Below are positions 43,092-52,754 of a stretch of DNA of 64,000 bases, one piece after another. The stretch comes from Paenibacillus sp. FJAT-29882 (GTDB lineage Bacteria; Bacillota; Bacilli; Bacillales; DSM-1321). The notes below the pieces were generated by a model that saw only the letters and a program-made list of their open reading frames with translations, was not told the origin of the DNA and made no database searches. The first letter of the stretch is position 1. Every line of letters begins with the position of its first letter. Location: contig NZ_LMVB01000001.1 in assembly GCF_001510645.1 (NCBI RefSeq), positions 372,001 through 436,000 on the forward strand, read 5' to 3'. A program made the position numbers and the translations under genes.

Positions 43092-44384
43092 TTGCTAGAA
43101 GAAAAATTTAGAAATGATCTTGTTTATCGAAAAGAGAACGTGTACTTTATTTTCACAATGATTTTTAGTATTATGATGTATATTTATTTAGCCTTTAGCA
43201 TTATTGGAATTGTGATTATTGGAATGCTCATTTTATTGTCATTATTTGTCCATGGTTTATCGATGGCGCATATTCGCCGTAATGGCGTTCGAATCAGTGA
43301 AAGACAGTTTTCAGGAGTTTATGAAAAGGCAGAGTTACTTGCAAAAGAGATGGATATGAAGGTTCCCAATATGTATGTGTTGGAGTCTTCTGGGATGTTG
43401 AATGCGTTCGCCACTCGTTTTTTCGGAAAAAATATGGTTGTCATTTATTCGGAATTATTTGACTTATCAGAAGAGGGGAAGGAAGATGAGCTGATGTTCG
43501 TACTTGCTCATGAATTCGCCCATATTAAACGAAGACATGTGTTGGTACATATGCTTGTGCTTCCTGCAATGTTTATGCCATTACTTGGTGAGGCGTATAT
43601 GCGCGCTTGTGAATATACATGTGACCGCTATGCGCACTTTTATGTGAAAAATACGGAAGCATCGAAACAGGCTCTTACTATGCTTGCGATAGGAAAGAAA
43701 CTTGCTCCGAAAGTGAATCAGGATGCATTTGTGAACCAAATTCGCGAAGAGTCGGGATTTTTTGCTTGGTTAAGCGAAAAGCTCTCCACACATCCCCACC
43801 TTCCAAAGCGTTTAAATGCTTTGGATAATTGGTCATTTCCGGAAGAAAAAGAATTAATTAAAGAGAAAAAAGCAACGGTCATATTAGGGATTAGCCTCAG
43901 TATCCTGCTATTTGCGGCTCTGTCTATTGCAGCAGGTGTAAGTATTGCCAAAGCGGTATCGACTCTAGCCACTAGTGATTTCGCTGCTATGTTCTCAGAT
44001 GACTATGAAATGGAAGAAGGCTATACACCGCTTATGATTGCAGCCTCCGAAAATGACACGGAGACCATGCTTTCGCTCCTTTCCGATGGTGCCGATATTA
44101 ATGAAACCGACGATTACGGCCAAAGTGCACTTCATCAAGCAGTGTCCTATGAAAATTACGAAATAGCTAAATTACTGCTAGAAAAAGGCGCAACCGTTGA
44201 TTTAGTAGATTCGTATGACACAACCCCACTGAATCTTGCTGCTTATATGGAAAATGTTAAACTGGTTACCTTATTTCTTGAATATGGTGCAGATCCAACT
44301 AAAAAAGATTTGGATGGTCTATCGGCGATCGATTACGCGAAGGATTTGAATAACAAAGAATTGATCGAACTATTTAACCAATAA
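43092..44384 (+). CDS. M48-family membrane metalloprotease fused to ankyrin repeats
   Basis: A 430-residue protein with a TTG start after AGGAGG. Two N-terminal helices (about 17-55), then an M48 peptidase domain with zinc motif LAHEFAHIKRRH (HExxH at 140-144) and a downstream EYTCDRYA glutamate. Another helix pair near 260-290 (VILGISLSILLFAALSIAAG). Residues about 310-430 are three to four ankyrin repeats (GYTPLMIAASENDTETMLSL, GQSALHQAVSYENYEIAKLL, YDTTPLNLAAYMENVKLVTL). HtpX-type proteases degrade damaged membrane proteins; the ankyrin tail may recruit substrates. Confidence 0.88.
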   Translation: MLEEKFRNDLVYRKENVYFIFTMIFSIMMYIYLAFSIIGIVIIGMLILLSLFVHGLSMAHIRRNGVRISERQFSGVYEKAELLAKEMDMKVPNMYVLESSGMLNAFATRFFGKNMVVIYSELFDLSEEGKEDELMFVLAHEFAHIKRRHVLVHMLVLPAMFMPLLGEAYMRACEYTCDRYAHFYVKNTEASKQALTMLAIGKKLAPKVNQDAFVNQIREESGFFAWLSEKLSTHPHLPKRLNALDNWSFPEEKELIKEKKATVILGISLSILLFAALSIAAGVSIAKAVSTLATSDFAAMFSDDYEMEEGYTPLMIAASENDTETMLSLLSDGADINETDDYGQSALHQAVSYENYEIAKLLLEKGATVDLVDSYDTTPLNLAAYMENVKLVTLFLEYGADPTKKDLDGLSAIDYAKDLNNKELIELFNQ

Positions 44385-44388
44385 ATTG

Positions 44389-44427
44389 AAAAGACTTTTT
44401 TCCTAAATTGGAGAGAAGTCTTTTTTT
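44389..44427 (+). terminator. Intrinsic terminator
   Basis: AAAAGACTT / AAGTCTTTTTTT around a loop of about 18 nt. Confidence 0.75.
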
Positions 44428-44571
44428 CTGAAAAAGTCTTGCGAATATAAAAAATACGTACTAATTTGTTATTGAAATTAAATCGTAATAATTATGAATC
44501 ATAATGTATATGGAATATAACGGAGGTGAAAATCAAGAGCTGAGTTACCGTTGTTTTTGCATGTAATTTTC

Positions 44572-44647
44572 AACCAGCGCGAAAAGTGCTTAATGTGGCG
44601 CGTAAATCTCAAATCCGGCGCGCAATCTTGAGTCCAGCTCGAAATGC
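44572..44647. repeat. Tandem array of four 19-bp degenerate units
   Basis: Units start at 44572, 44591, 44610 and 44629, exactly 19 bp each, for example TAATGTGGCGCGTAAATCT and CAAATCCGGCGCGCAATCT. The shared core is a GGCGCG or AGCTCG box followed by AAAnnCT. The rest of the 44385-45023 gap shows only the terminator at 44389 and AT-rich sequence before coaA. Confidence 0.65.
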
Positions 44648-45023
44648 TCTCTTTACATGTCCCTTGATTTTGCTCTGACTTTGTATTTTTCAGTCGTAAT
44701 CACAGGTAATAGTCTGGAGACTTCCAAAAAAGAGGAGAATCGATCGTTCATTATATATAGAATCTAAAACTAAGACAGACTTGTTCAATAAGTGGCAAGT
44801 CTATTTTATAAATACCTATTTCAAAAAATATTAAGTTATCATCTTTTCATGAATCTATAACATTGCAAATTCCACTGTAATTCATCCTAATGGTTTTAAG
44901 GTGGGATTTTACGTTGGTTTTTAAAGATATTTATCTTTTCCCTTTCATTCTTAGCTGAAATTATCTAAAATAGGGATGATCAAAAAAAGAAAATGTAGAC
45001 GTTTTCAAAAAAAGGGGCCTGTG

Positions 45024-45974
45024 ATGATTACAACCATGAATAGTTATTCGCCTTATATGACATTTACCAAAGAGGAATGGGCAAAATTACGTTTTAACAC
45101 ACCGATGACATTGACAGAAAATGAGTTAGAAGAATTACAAGGAATCAATGAGAATATATCAATGGATGAAGTTACAAATATTTACGTTCCGTTGGCTAGG
45201 CTTATTAATTTATATGCGACGGCTTCTCAACAACTTCATTCTGTCACTGATACTTTTTTTGGGAAAAGCACCCGTAAAATACCTTATATTATAGGGATTG
45301 CGGGTAGTGTCGCGGTTGGGAAAAGTACAACCTCGAGAATAATTAAGGCTTTGCTCTCGAAATGGAATAATCACCCAAAAGTTGAAATTGTAACAACAGA
45401 TGGCTTCCTTTTTCCGAACTCTGTATTGGAGCAAAAAGGGTTAATGCAAAGAAAGGGATTTCCAGAAAGCTATGATATTCGCGAACTCATAAAATTTCTG
45501 GCACAATTAAAATCAGGCACTCCAACCATTTCATCCCCCGTTTATTCACATTTGTATTATGATGTCTTGCCAGGGGAAAATGAGATCATCGATCAGCCAG
45601 ATATCGTGATTGTAGAAGGAATAAATGTGTTGCAAACACCTATACTTCAGGATCAGTCATTACCAAGTGTATTTGTCTCAGACTTCTTTGATTTATCTAT
45701 TTATGTGGATGCAGTAGAGAGTGATTTGAAGGAATGGTATATAGACAGGTTCATGAAACTAAAGGAAACAGCTTTTCACAATCCGAAGTCTTACTTCCAT
45801 CGTTATGCGTCTCTTTCCGATGGTGAAGCTTGCGTTGTTGCTGCGGATATTTGGAATCGAATTAATAAAGTCAATTTGCTTCATAATATTGAGCCGACAA
45901 AGACACGAGCTGATTTAATTTTAACAAAGGCTGCCACTCATGATATTCATTCCATTAAGTTGAGGAAGATTTAA
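45024..45974 (+). CDS. coaA: Type I pantothenate kinase
   Basis: A 316-residue CoaA from ATG 45024 (GGGG site 7 nt upstream; the longer frame adds a basic tail not seen in the family). P-loop [17 protein letters not shown]; family motifs [33 protein letters not shown] and [10 protein letters not shown]. It phosphorylates pantothenate with ATP, the first step of coenzyme A synthesis. Stand-alone gene. Confidence 0.95.
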   Translation: MITTMNSYSPYMTFTKEEWAKLRFNTPMTLTENELEELQGINENISMDEVTNIYVPLARLINLYATASQQLHSVTDTFFGKSTRKIPYIIGIAGSVAVGKSTTSRIIKALLSKWNNHPKVEIVTTDGFLFPNSVLEQKGLMQRKGFPESYDIRELIKFLAQLKSGTPTISSPVYSHLYYDVLPGENEIIDQPDIVIVEGINVLQTPILQDQSLPSVFVSDFFDLSIYVDAVESDLKEWYIDRFMKLKETAFHNPKSYFHRYASLSDGEACVVAADIWNRINKVNLLHNIEPTKTRADLILTKAATHDIHSIKLRKI

Positions 45975-46012
45975 GCTGACTTTTTATAACAGAGAAGAAA
46001 GGAAACGCATAG

Positions 46013-46468
46013 ATGACTGATAACAAATTAAGTCAAATTGGACCGCCGCGTTTTGCGATCGCCGTTCATGCTCTCATCTGGCTTGCCAAAAGTAGTAAAT
46101 TGCAAACGAGCTCAATACTTGCTGAGCAGGTGAATTCTCATGCTACCTTCTTACGCAGAGTGCTTGCCCAGCTTGCAGATTCAGGGATTGTGGAAACAAA
46201 GGAAGGGCGTGATGGCGGGTACAGCTTGAAAATTCCGGCACAGAAATTGACGCTTGCTGATATATACATCACTGTTAAACCTGAATGCATACGTTATGGG
46301 GAAGAAGAAGTAGAGTGTGGTAAAGCGGGGAAACAATTGGACCAGTTGCTTGAAGAAATTCTAAACAAAGCCGAACACGAGACTATAAAATATTTAAAGG
46401 CAATTACTTTGGAACAAGTTATGGATACCATTGATTTTACCGATTTCGAAAAAAGCTGTACAGGCTGA
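46013..46468 (+). CDS. Rrf2-family transcriptional regulator
   Basis: A 151-residue winged-helix protein: FAIAVHALIWLAKSS, SSILAEQVNSHATFLRRVLAQL, then GRDGGYSLKIPAQKLTLADIY (wing). Cysteines in PECIRYGEEEVECGKAG are only two, so it does not carry the three-cysteine Fe-S motif of IscR or NsrR; it is closer to YwnA-type thiol-sensing members. The downstream DsbA-like gene is a likely target. Confidence 0.85.
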   Translation: MTDNKLSQIGPPRFAIAVHALIWLAKSSKLQTSSILAEQVNSHATFLRRVLAQLADSGIVETKEGRDGGYSLKIPAQKLTLADIYITVKPECIRYGEEEVECGKAGKQLDQLLEEILNKAEHETIKYLKAITLEQVMDTIDFTDFEKSCTG

Positions 46469-46558
46469 TTATTTGCTGAATCATCTTGTGCAATTTATAA
46501 TGTGCTTACTTAAGTTGCAATTAATCGTTTTGAAAAATAACATACAGGAGGTACAGCC

Positions 46559-47269
46559 ATGAGAGTTGAAGTATGGTCTGATTATCAATGTCCGTTTTGC
46601 TATATTGGCAAACGCCGTTTTGAAAAAGCATTGTCTCAATTCGCTCATCAATCAGAAGTTGAGGTTGAATTCAAAAGCTTTGAATTAGATCCAGATGCAA
46701 AAAGAGATATGGGGATGAATATTCACGAAATGCTGGCAAAAAAATATGGCACATCAGTTGAACAAGCGAAAGAAATGAGTGCCAATGTAATAAGCCAAGC
46801 AAAAGGAGAAGGATTAGACTATCACTTTGATACGATGATTCCTACCAATACATTTGATGCACATCGATTGATGCAATTCGCTGCTGCAAAGGGAAAAGAA
46901 AATGAAATGAACGAGACGTTATTTCATGCGTACTTTACAGAATCCCAGCATATCGGCGATCAAGAAACACTTGCTTCACTTGCTGAACAAGTCGGACTGG
47001 ATAAAACAGAAGTAACTGGCATGCTTGCTAGTGATCAATTCACTGAAGAAGTAAGGGCAGATGAAAGTGAAGGAAGTCAGTTAGGAATTACCGGAGTACC
47101 ATTTTTCGTTATTAATCGAAAATACGGCGTTTCCGGTGCCCAGCCGACGGAACTGTTTTTAGAAACATTGAATAAGGTTTGGACTGAAGAAAATCCACTG
47201 CAAATCTTAAATGAAGCCTCAACAGATAATAGTTGTACAGATGGATCTTGTGCTGTTCCTGAAAAGTGA
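46559..47269 (+). CDS. FrnE-like DsbA-family oxidoreductase
   Basis: A 236-residue thioredoxin-fold protein without a signal peptide. Active site CPFCYIG (Cys12 and Cys15) after VEVWSDYQ; helical insertion; cis-Pro loop ITGVPFFVI. A C-terminal tail carries a second pair, SCTDGSC (CX4C), as I recall for FrnE of Deinococcus. These enzymes form or reduce disulfides in the cytosol under oxidative stress. The strong AGGAGG site lies just upstream; the adjacent Rrf2 gene suggests redox control. Confidence 0.87.
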   Translation: MRVEVWSDYQCPFCYIGKRRFEKALSQFAHQSEVEVEFKSFELDPDAKRDMGMNIHEMLAKKYGTSVEQAKEMSANVISQAKGEGLDYHFDTMIPTNTFDAHRLMQFAAAKGKENEMNETLFHAYFTESQHIGDQETLASLAEQVGLDKTEVTGMLASDQFTEEVRADESEGSQLGITGVPFFVINRKYGVSGAQPTELFLETLNKVWTEENPLQILNEASTDNSCTDGSCAVPEK

Positions 47270-47300
47270 TAGCATTTAAATAGAAATGAATAGATATCAT

Positions 47301-47356
47301 AAAGGTCTGAACTCACACACTATCCATTGTTTATAGCTTGTGAGAACAGACCTTTT
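47301..47356. terminator. Bidirectional terminator (related to family A)
   Basis: AAAGGTCTG / CAGACCTTTTT outside and ACTCACA / TTGTGAG inside. The GGTCTGA..CACACTAT wording matches the left half of family A repeats. Confidence 0.8.
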
Positions 47357-47388
47357 TGTATGTTTGTTTTATAATAAAAAAAGTATAA

Positions 47389-47811
47389 TTAATCCGTTTG
47401 ATTCGGATAATCACAATATTCAATAATGGTTCCTTCAGTATCGGCAGGATTTAAATAGATAAGTCTTCTGCCATGTTTGTTGATACGTAAGGAATTTTCC
47501 AAAATCCGAATGCCCTGTTGCTTCAGTTCGAGTAAAGCTTCATCCAAATCTTCAACTCGATAGGCAATATGATGAACACCTTTGCCTTTCTGCTTAATGA
47601 ATCGAGCAATCGGTGAAGTCGTGTTGTTTGTTGGTGCAAGCAGTTCGATTCTTTCCCCGTTTATTTCGATTATGGCAATTTCACTTTCTACCCCTATTGC
47701 TTCACTACTGTAACGATCTATTAATTGCCCGCCTAATATCTTCTGATAAAAATTAATACTACTTTCTAAATCACGTACAGCTATGCCTATGTGATCAATT
47801 ATTTTATCCAT
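47389..47811 (-). CDS. Methylmalonyl-CoA epimerase-like VOC protein
   Basis: A 140-residue protein from ATG 47811 (GGAGG upstream). Two VOC beta-alpha-beta-beta-beta modules: IIDHIGIAVRDLESSINFYQ with metal His, GERIELLAP, then GKGVHHIAYRVEDLDEAL with the second His and GTIIEY with the Glu. Length and motifs fit methylmalonyl-CoA epimerase, which interconverts the R and S forms. No mutase gene is nearby, so a lactoylglutathione-lyase-like role is not excluded. Confidence 0.8.
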   Translation of the reverse strand: MDKIIDHIGIAVRDLESSINFYQKILGGQLIDRYSSEAIGVESEIAIIEINGERIELLAPTNNTTSPIARFIKQKGKGVHHIAYRVEDLDEALLELKQQGIRILENSLRINKHGRRLIYLNPADTEGTIIEYCDYPNQTD

Positions 47812-48074
47812 ATAATCCTCCAAGTTTACATCTATTCCTATAGTATAGTAGCACATGCCATCAATAAACGATGAATCATGACGTTTCCTGTTTTAAAATG
47901 ATTAATGAGTAGTCTATTAACATTTGTAAAAATTTTGCTTGCGTGAATCACACTACATTTAGTACGATAAAGGGAGAAAAGAGTCCATTCATTTGGGGTG
48001 AATTCTATCATAGCTTGCGTGAAACGGTGGAAATTCATGTTAAATGAAATGTATGATGCAATTTTTTAGATAAA

Positions 48075-48121
48075 GTGAAACTTCAATCAGTGGGGGCTTC
48101 TGCTCGTTAATGCGGGATAAA
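48075..48121. mobile_element. Family B element, minimal form (47 bp)
   Basis: GTGAAACTTCAATCAGTGGG..CTTC joined directly to CTCGTTAATGCGGGATAAA. This is the left end fused to the right tail, with the whole interior missing. Lies in the 47812-48196 gap; nothing else was seen there except AT-rich promoter-like sequence. Confidence 0.65.
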
Positions 48122-48196
48122 TATCGTATTTATATAAGCCTTTTTTCAATACTGGCATTTAAGAATGAGCTGAATAATTATTTAGGGGGTATGGTG

Positions 48197-48631
48197 TTGA
48201 AACGTACAGGTGAGTATATTCTGGCAATTATTGGGATGTTATTATCGGTGTTATTGACTCTTATTGGGATCTTTTTTATGGCCATGAAGCAAAATGATGG
48301 AATCAGACAAGCAATAGAAGGGGAAATATCAAATGATCCAACGATAACGATGGAAGAATTTTCTCTAATACTGGACGCTGTTGGAGGATTTGGCTTGATG
48401 ATTGTAGTTGCATCGGCAATTGGTATTATACTTGGTCTTGTTTCCATCTTCATTTTAAAAAGCAAACGCCAGAAGATGGCAGGAGTTTTCTTTATCATAA
48501 CGGCTGTTCTTGTTGGCTTGCTATCGGTCGGCTTAGGATTGCTTCAGGCAGTTTTATTCCTGATTGCTGGAATCATGTGTCTTGTTCGTAAGCCGAAGAA
48601 TATAGAAAAAGATCCATATGTAACGGTGTGA
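48197..48631 (+). CDS. DUF4064-like four-helix membrane protein
   Basis: A 144-residue protein; TTG 48197 is chosen since AGGGGG lies 7 nt upstream and family members start MKRT-E-x-hydrophobic as here (LKRTGEYILAIIGMLLSVL). Helices at about 8-30, 60-90, 98-115 and 118-135. Function unknown. The reading frame extends upstream through the family B element, so the earlier start is an artefact. Confidence 0.75.
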   Translation: MKRTGEYILAIIGMLLSVLLTLIGIFFMAMKQNDGIRQAIEGEISNDPTITMEEFSLILDAVGGFGLMIVVASAIGIILGLVSIFILKSKRQKMAGVFFIITAVLVGLLSVGLGLLQAVLFLIAGIMCLVRKPKNIEKDPYVTV

Positions 48632-48645
48632 AAGAATTCATAGGA

Positions 48646-48695
48646 GGATGTCTCATAAGGGTCTGACCCTTGCTTTTGAGACATCCCCTTTTTAT
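48646..48695 (+). terminator. Terminator formed by a short family A repeat
   Basis: GGATGTCTC / GAGACATCC encloses AAGGGTCTGACCCTT, itself an inner palindrome; CCCTTTTTATT follows. Shows that family A sequences serve as terminators. Confidence 0.8.
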
Positions 48696-48857
48696 TTGAT
48701 TCTGACATTCAATTTAGTTCAAGCAATACGTTCACTTTCAAACATGAGCGTGAAAACAATTATTTATCCCAAACACCCATTAATATCGAAGTTTCGCGTA
48801 TAATGAAACCTTGTACAAATGGGAAAGATAATAAAAATTCATAATAAAAGAGGCAAA

Positions 48858-50303
48858 ATGATGAAAAGTTTTAAAGAATATAGATTAAGTGATGAAATTG
48901 TAAAAGCGTTAACGAGTATGAATTTCACGACTCCCACAGAAGTTCAAAGCAAGGTGATTCCGCTAGTGCTTGAAAATCGGGACCTTGTTGTGAAATCACA
49001 GACAGGGAGTGGGAAGACGGCTTCATACGGAATTCCGATTTGTGAGAAAGTGGATTGGAATGAAAACAAGCCACAAGCACTTGTCTTGACTCCGACGAGA
49101 GAGTTAGCGGTTCAAGTGAAAGAAGATATTATAAACATTGGCCGCTTCAAACGAATTAAAGCGACCGCAGTTTATGGCAAGCAACCATTTGCAAAGCAAC
49201 AAGCAGAATTAAAGCAAAAGAGTCATATTGTTGTAGGTACACCAGGTAGGGTGCTTGATCATATTGAGCGTGGGACCATTGCTTTAGATAAACTAACTTA
49301 CCTTGTGATTGATGAAGCAGATGAGATGTTGAATATGGGCTTCATTGACCAAGTAGAGGCGATTATCCAGACGCTGCCAAGAAATCGCGTAACCCTTCTT
49401 TTCTCAGCAACACTGCCGGAAAGTATTAAGAATATGACGCATAAATATATGAATAAACCAGGTGATGTTGAAATTAAGGCATCAGGCCTCACGACGAATA
49501 CAATCCATCATACTGTGATCGAAGTCGAAGAACAGGAGAAATTTAGGCTTCTTCAAGATATGACGGTTGTAGAAAACCCAGATAGCTGTATTATTTTCTG
49601 CCGAACAAAAGACCGCGTCGATCAGTTAGTTGATGAGTTAACGGATTTGGATTACGACTGTGATAAAATTCATGGAGGGATGGTGCAGGAAGATCGTTTG
49701 GCTGTCATGAATGATTATCGAAGAGGAGAATTCCGTTATTTAATTGCAACAGATGTGGCAGCAAGAGGAATTGATATTGATAGCATTACACATGTAATCA
49801 ACTATGATCTACCATTGGAAAAAGAAGGATATGTCCACCGTACTGGTAGAACAGGGCGTGCTGGGAAAACAGGACATGCGATTACATTTGTCACCCCTTT
49901 TGAAGATCGATTTTTAGCAGATATTGAGGCATATATCGGCTTTGAAATTGAAAAAAGAAGTGCTCCAACCGAAGAAGAAGTAACAAGTAAGCAGGCGGCA
50001 TTCGAAACGAAAATGAATGCCCAACCAGTGTTGAAAAAAGATAAAGCAGACGCATTAAATAAAGGAATTATGAAACTCTATTTTAATGGCGGCAAGAAAA
50101 AGAAATTACGGGCAGTCGACTTCGTTGGAACCATTGCCAAAATTAGCGGCGTATCTGCTGATGATATTGGGATTATCACCATTGAGGACCATGTATCTTA
50201 TGTTGAAATATTAAATGGCAAAGGTCCACAAGTATTGCGGGTGATGAAGGATACGACAATTAAAGGAAAACTACTAAAGGTAAATGAAGCAAAGAAGAAA
50301 TAA
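48858..50303 (+). CDS. dbpA: DEAD-box RNA helicase DbpA/YxiN
   Basis: About 481 residues from ATG 48858 or 48861. Helicase motifs: Q-motif region [66 protein letters not shown]. The C-terminal 75 residues ([26 protein letters not shown]) are the DbpA RRM that binds hairpin 92 of 23S rRNA, so the helicase acts in large-subunit assembly. Very close to B. subtilis YxiN. Confidence 0.95.
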   Translation: MMKSFKEYRLSDEIVKALTSMNFTTPTEVQSKVIPLVLENRDLVVKSQTGSGKTASYGIPICEKVDWNENKPQALVLTPTRELAVQVKEDIINIGRFKRIKATAVYGKQPFAKQQAELKQKSHIVVGTPGRVLDHIERGTIALDKLTYLVIDEADEMLNMGFIDQVEAIIQTLPRNRVTLLFSATLPESIKNMTHKYMNKPGDVEIKASGLTTNTIHHTVIEVEEQEKFRLLQDMTVVENPDSCIIFCRTKDRVDQLVDELTDLDYDCDKIHGGMVQEDRLAVMNDYRRGEFRYLIATDVAARGIDIDSITHVINYDLPLEKEGYVHRTGRTGRAGKTGHAITFVTPFEDRFLADIEAYIGFEIEKRSAPTEEEVTSKQAAFETKMNAQPVLKKDKADALNKGIMKLYFNGGKKKKLRAVDFVGTIAKISGVSADDIGIITIEDHVSYVEILNGKGPQVLRVMKDTTIKGKLLKVNEAKKK

Positions 50304-50361
50304 TAAAGCCGATGCAACCAGGTCTTATCAAATATAGACTCTAGTAGTGTTATAATTCTTC

Positions 50362-50517
50362 AAGTGCGTGTTCAAAAAGGAGGATAAAAAGCGCCGAGAA
50401 GTTCGAGGAGCGCATCTCGAGAGGACCGGAACGTATGCAGTAATACGTGAGGACCGGAGAGACAGAGCTTTGAAGCAATGCGACAGCTATTTTTACCGGA
50501 ATTTTTGAACATCTTCT
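50362..50517. repeat. 155-bp extragenic repeat, copy 2 (well preserved)
   Basis: AAGTGCGTGTTCAAAAAGG, GCGCCGAGAAGTTCGAGGAG, GGACCGGAACGTATGCAGTA, TACGTGAGGACCGGAG and TTTTTGAACATCTTC. Termini are an inverted repeat GTTCAAAAA/TTTTTGAAC; inner dyad ACGTATGCAGTAATACGT and the repeated GAGGACCGGA give a branched fold. I recall similar elements between genes in other Bacillaceae but cannot name the family. Fills most of the 50304-50682 gap. Confidence 0.7.
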
Positions 50518-50682
50518 TCAAGGTAACAAACAAAACAAATGGCCAGTCAAGTAAAGTAGAGCAACCAGGAAATTGAAAACATAAACGTGCAATATGTGTA
50601 TTAGGAATAATAAATATTGGATTTCAGTAGATGTTTTGGGGTATAAATAAGGCAGGGTTTTTAAGAAAGAGGGGAAAAGAGT

Positions 50683-51213
50683 TTGGAAGAGCGCAAAGAG
50701 ATATTTTCATGGGTAAAGGCCATATTAGTCGCCGTTTTACTTGCTTTTGCTATTCGTACCTTTATATTTGCTCCAATTATCGTAGACGGTGAGTCAATGA
50801 TGCCCACCTTGCACAATCATGAGCGTGTTGTACTGAATAAAATGGGTACCGATATTGAAGACATAAACCGATTTGATGTTGTTGTTTTTCATGCGACAGA
50901 AAAAAAAGATTATATTAAACGTGTTATTGGGCTTCCTGGTGATCGAATTAAATATGAAGATGATGTTCTGTATGTGAATGACAAACCAGTAGATGAACCC
51001 TATTTAGCTGAATATAAAAAAATGACGGACGGTTTGTTAACATGGGATTTCACTCTGGACGAAACGGTTCCTGAAGGTCAATTATTCGTCATGGGGGATA
51101 ACCGTCAAAATAGCCTCGATAGCAGAGAAATTGGAACTATTTCCATTGATCAAGTCGTTGGTAAAGCAAGCTTCGTCTATTGGCCGGTAAAAGAAATTAA
51201 ATTAATCAAGTGA
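50683..51213 (+). CDS. sipS: Type I signal peptidase
   Basis: A 176-residue, single-helix Sip-type signal peptidase with a TTG start. N-terminal membrane segment (WVKAILVAVLLAFAIRTFIF), catalytic Ser38 in VDGESMMPTL, catalytic Lys79 in DYIKRVIGLPGD, and FVMGDNRQNSLDSREIG (box E). It cuts signal peptides of secreted preproteins on the outer face of the membrane. Size and Ser-Lys dyad fit SipS, SipT, SipU or SipV; the paralogue is not resolved. Confidence 0.93.
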   Translation: MEERKEIFSWVKAILVAVLLAFAIRTFIFAPIIVDGESMMPTLHNHERVVLNKMGTDIEDINRFDVVVFHATEKKDYIKRVIGLPGDRIKYEDDVLYVNDKPVDEPYLAEYKKMTDGLLTWDFTLDETVPEGQLFVMGDNRQNSLDSREIGTISIDQVVGKASFVYWPVKEIKLIK

Positions 51214-51230
51214 GACGAATAAGGATGACT

Positions 51231-51322
51231 GAAAAGGGTCTGACCTCATACTCTATACATAGTTTATAGTGTTACACACTTAAATTTAAACTATAGGTAG
51301 TGGGGGTCTGACCCTTCTTTAT
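51231..51322. repeat. Family A repeat
   Basis: GAAAAGGGTCTGACCTCATA, CTCTATACATAGTTTATAGT, TTTAAACTAT and GGGGGTCTGACCCTTC. Follows the signal peptidase gene and may end its transcript. The remaining 51323-51643 sequence shows no recognised feature other than the ribosome site of the next gene. Confidence 0.75.
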
Positions 51323-51643
51323 TTTGTTGAATGTTCTTAAGTCAGTCTCTAAAAGATGTGGTGCTATAGTGTTAGTCAAATCTATATACGAGGTTTTCAC
51401 ATAATCAGAATATATCGATCATATCCTGCTCCGATAGGGAATATACTCTATGGTTGTGTTTGCTAGTGGGATAGAAAAGTCCTGAAAATTTACTTGGTGA
51501 AAGCGGATAACATTTCATTGTCGAACAGGAAAGGACAGGTTATAATTGGAAATAAACCAAGCGTTTTTTAATAAAGATGTTAGAAAAGTAATAGTCTAGT
51601 AATAAATAGAAGAGAAAATTTGGGGAAATAGGTGGGAGGCAAT

Positions 51644-52591
51644 TTGAAAAAATATCTTGTGTTGGTTGCGGCAATTACGATGGTCGGGGGATTGGTTCTG
51701 TACGGAAAACACGGAGAAGCAGCTACTCATGTAAAGTCTAATGAAGTCCAAGGCATCGGTCAGCATACGAAGCATGAGCTTCTGCTTTCTAAGAAAGAAT
51801 GGGTCGAACAGGAAATAACATTGCTTGATCCAAGAAATGGAAGCGAAATACAAAAACTTAAACCTTCTTCATTTAGTAATGAAGAAAACGCAGCGCTGAT
51901 TGCAAGCGAACTAGAGAAAAAATATGATCAGCCTATGGTCCCAGCCCAACTAAATAGTGATGGGACATTGAAAGCCGGCAGTAACAGAGTCGTGTTTGAT
52001 AAAGCAGCCTTTGTTACGGCATTACAGAATATAACGTTTTTTCAAAGAGAAATTGAAGTACCGATCACGGAAAGTGCACCTAATATAACGGCTGAAGCGG
52101 CTGCAAATGTGGATCAAGATGTGCTAGCCTCTTACAAAACCCACTTCAATGCTTCAGTTAAAGGAAGAACGACTAATATTGTTCTTTCCGCTAAGGAGAT
52201 TGACGGGGTCGTATTAGGTCCTGGAGATAGGTTTTATTATAATTTAATTGCGGGTGAAGCTAATGCTGAAAGAGGCTATCAAAAGGCCATGGAAATTGTG
52301 AACAAGGAAATGGTAGAAGGAATTGGCGGTGGAATTTGCCAGACATCTAGTACACTCTATAATGCTATAGACAAGGTAGGCCTAGAAATTTTAGAACTGC
52401 ACCACCATTCGTTGGGGGTTTCCTATGTTCCGAAAGATCGTGATGCTACTGTAGCGTATGGAGTAAAGGACTTTAAGTTTCAAAACAATAAAGATTTTCC
52501 TATTATGATTAAGACTATAGTGGATACAAAAAATGGAACGCTTGAAGTCCAAGTACGAGCAGCCGATCAATCTGTTGCAAAAAAAGGCTAA
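51644..52591 (+). CDS. VanW-family secreted protein
   Basis: A 315-residue protein from TTG 51644 (GGGAGG just upstream). A signal peptide or anchor (KKYLVLVAAITMVGGLVLYG), a region related to the peptidoglycan-binding YoaR segment, then the VanW domain: GPGDRFYYNLIAGEANAERG, GIGGGICQTSSTLYNA and LHHHSLGVSYVPKDRDATV. VanW has no known activity although it occurs in vancomycin-resistance loci and at the envelope. Alone here. Confidence 0.87.
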   Translation: MKKYLVLVAAITMVGGLVLYGKHGEAATHVKSNEVQGIGQHTKHELLLSKKEWVEQEITLLDPRNGSEIQKLKPSSFSNEENAALIASELEKKYDQPMVPAQLNSDGTLKAGSNRVVFDKAAFVTALQNITFFQREIEVPITESAPNITAEAAANVDQDVLASYKTHFNASVKGRTTNIVLSAKEIDGVVLGPGDRFYYNLIAGEANAERGYQKAMEIVNKEMVEGIGGGICQTSSTLYNAIDKVGLEILELHHHSLGVSYVPKDRDATVAYGVKDFKFQNNKDFPIMIKTIVDTKNGTLEVQVRAADQSVAKKG

Positions 52592-52710
52592 GAACTTTGT
52601 GAGAGTGTCTTTTTTAAACATCCTCCAATATGTAAATTGTAGGGATGAAATCGGGTAACATCAAAATTTAAAATCAATGATATACTATAGGTAGAGCCTG
52701 GCCTAGACAA

Positions 52711-52738
52711 AATTCTTTGTTTAGGTTTTGTCTTTTTT
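52711..52738 (+). terminator. Intrinsic terminator
   Basis: GACAAAA / TTTTGTC followed by TTTTTT. Confidence 0.6.
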
Positions 52739-52754
52739 ATGTGACGTACATAAA

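Noticed and set aside
44572..44647. Regular 19-bp array considered as a CRISPR
   Set aside because: Units are contiguous and degenerate, without identical repeats separated by unique spacers, and no cas genes are in the window.
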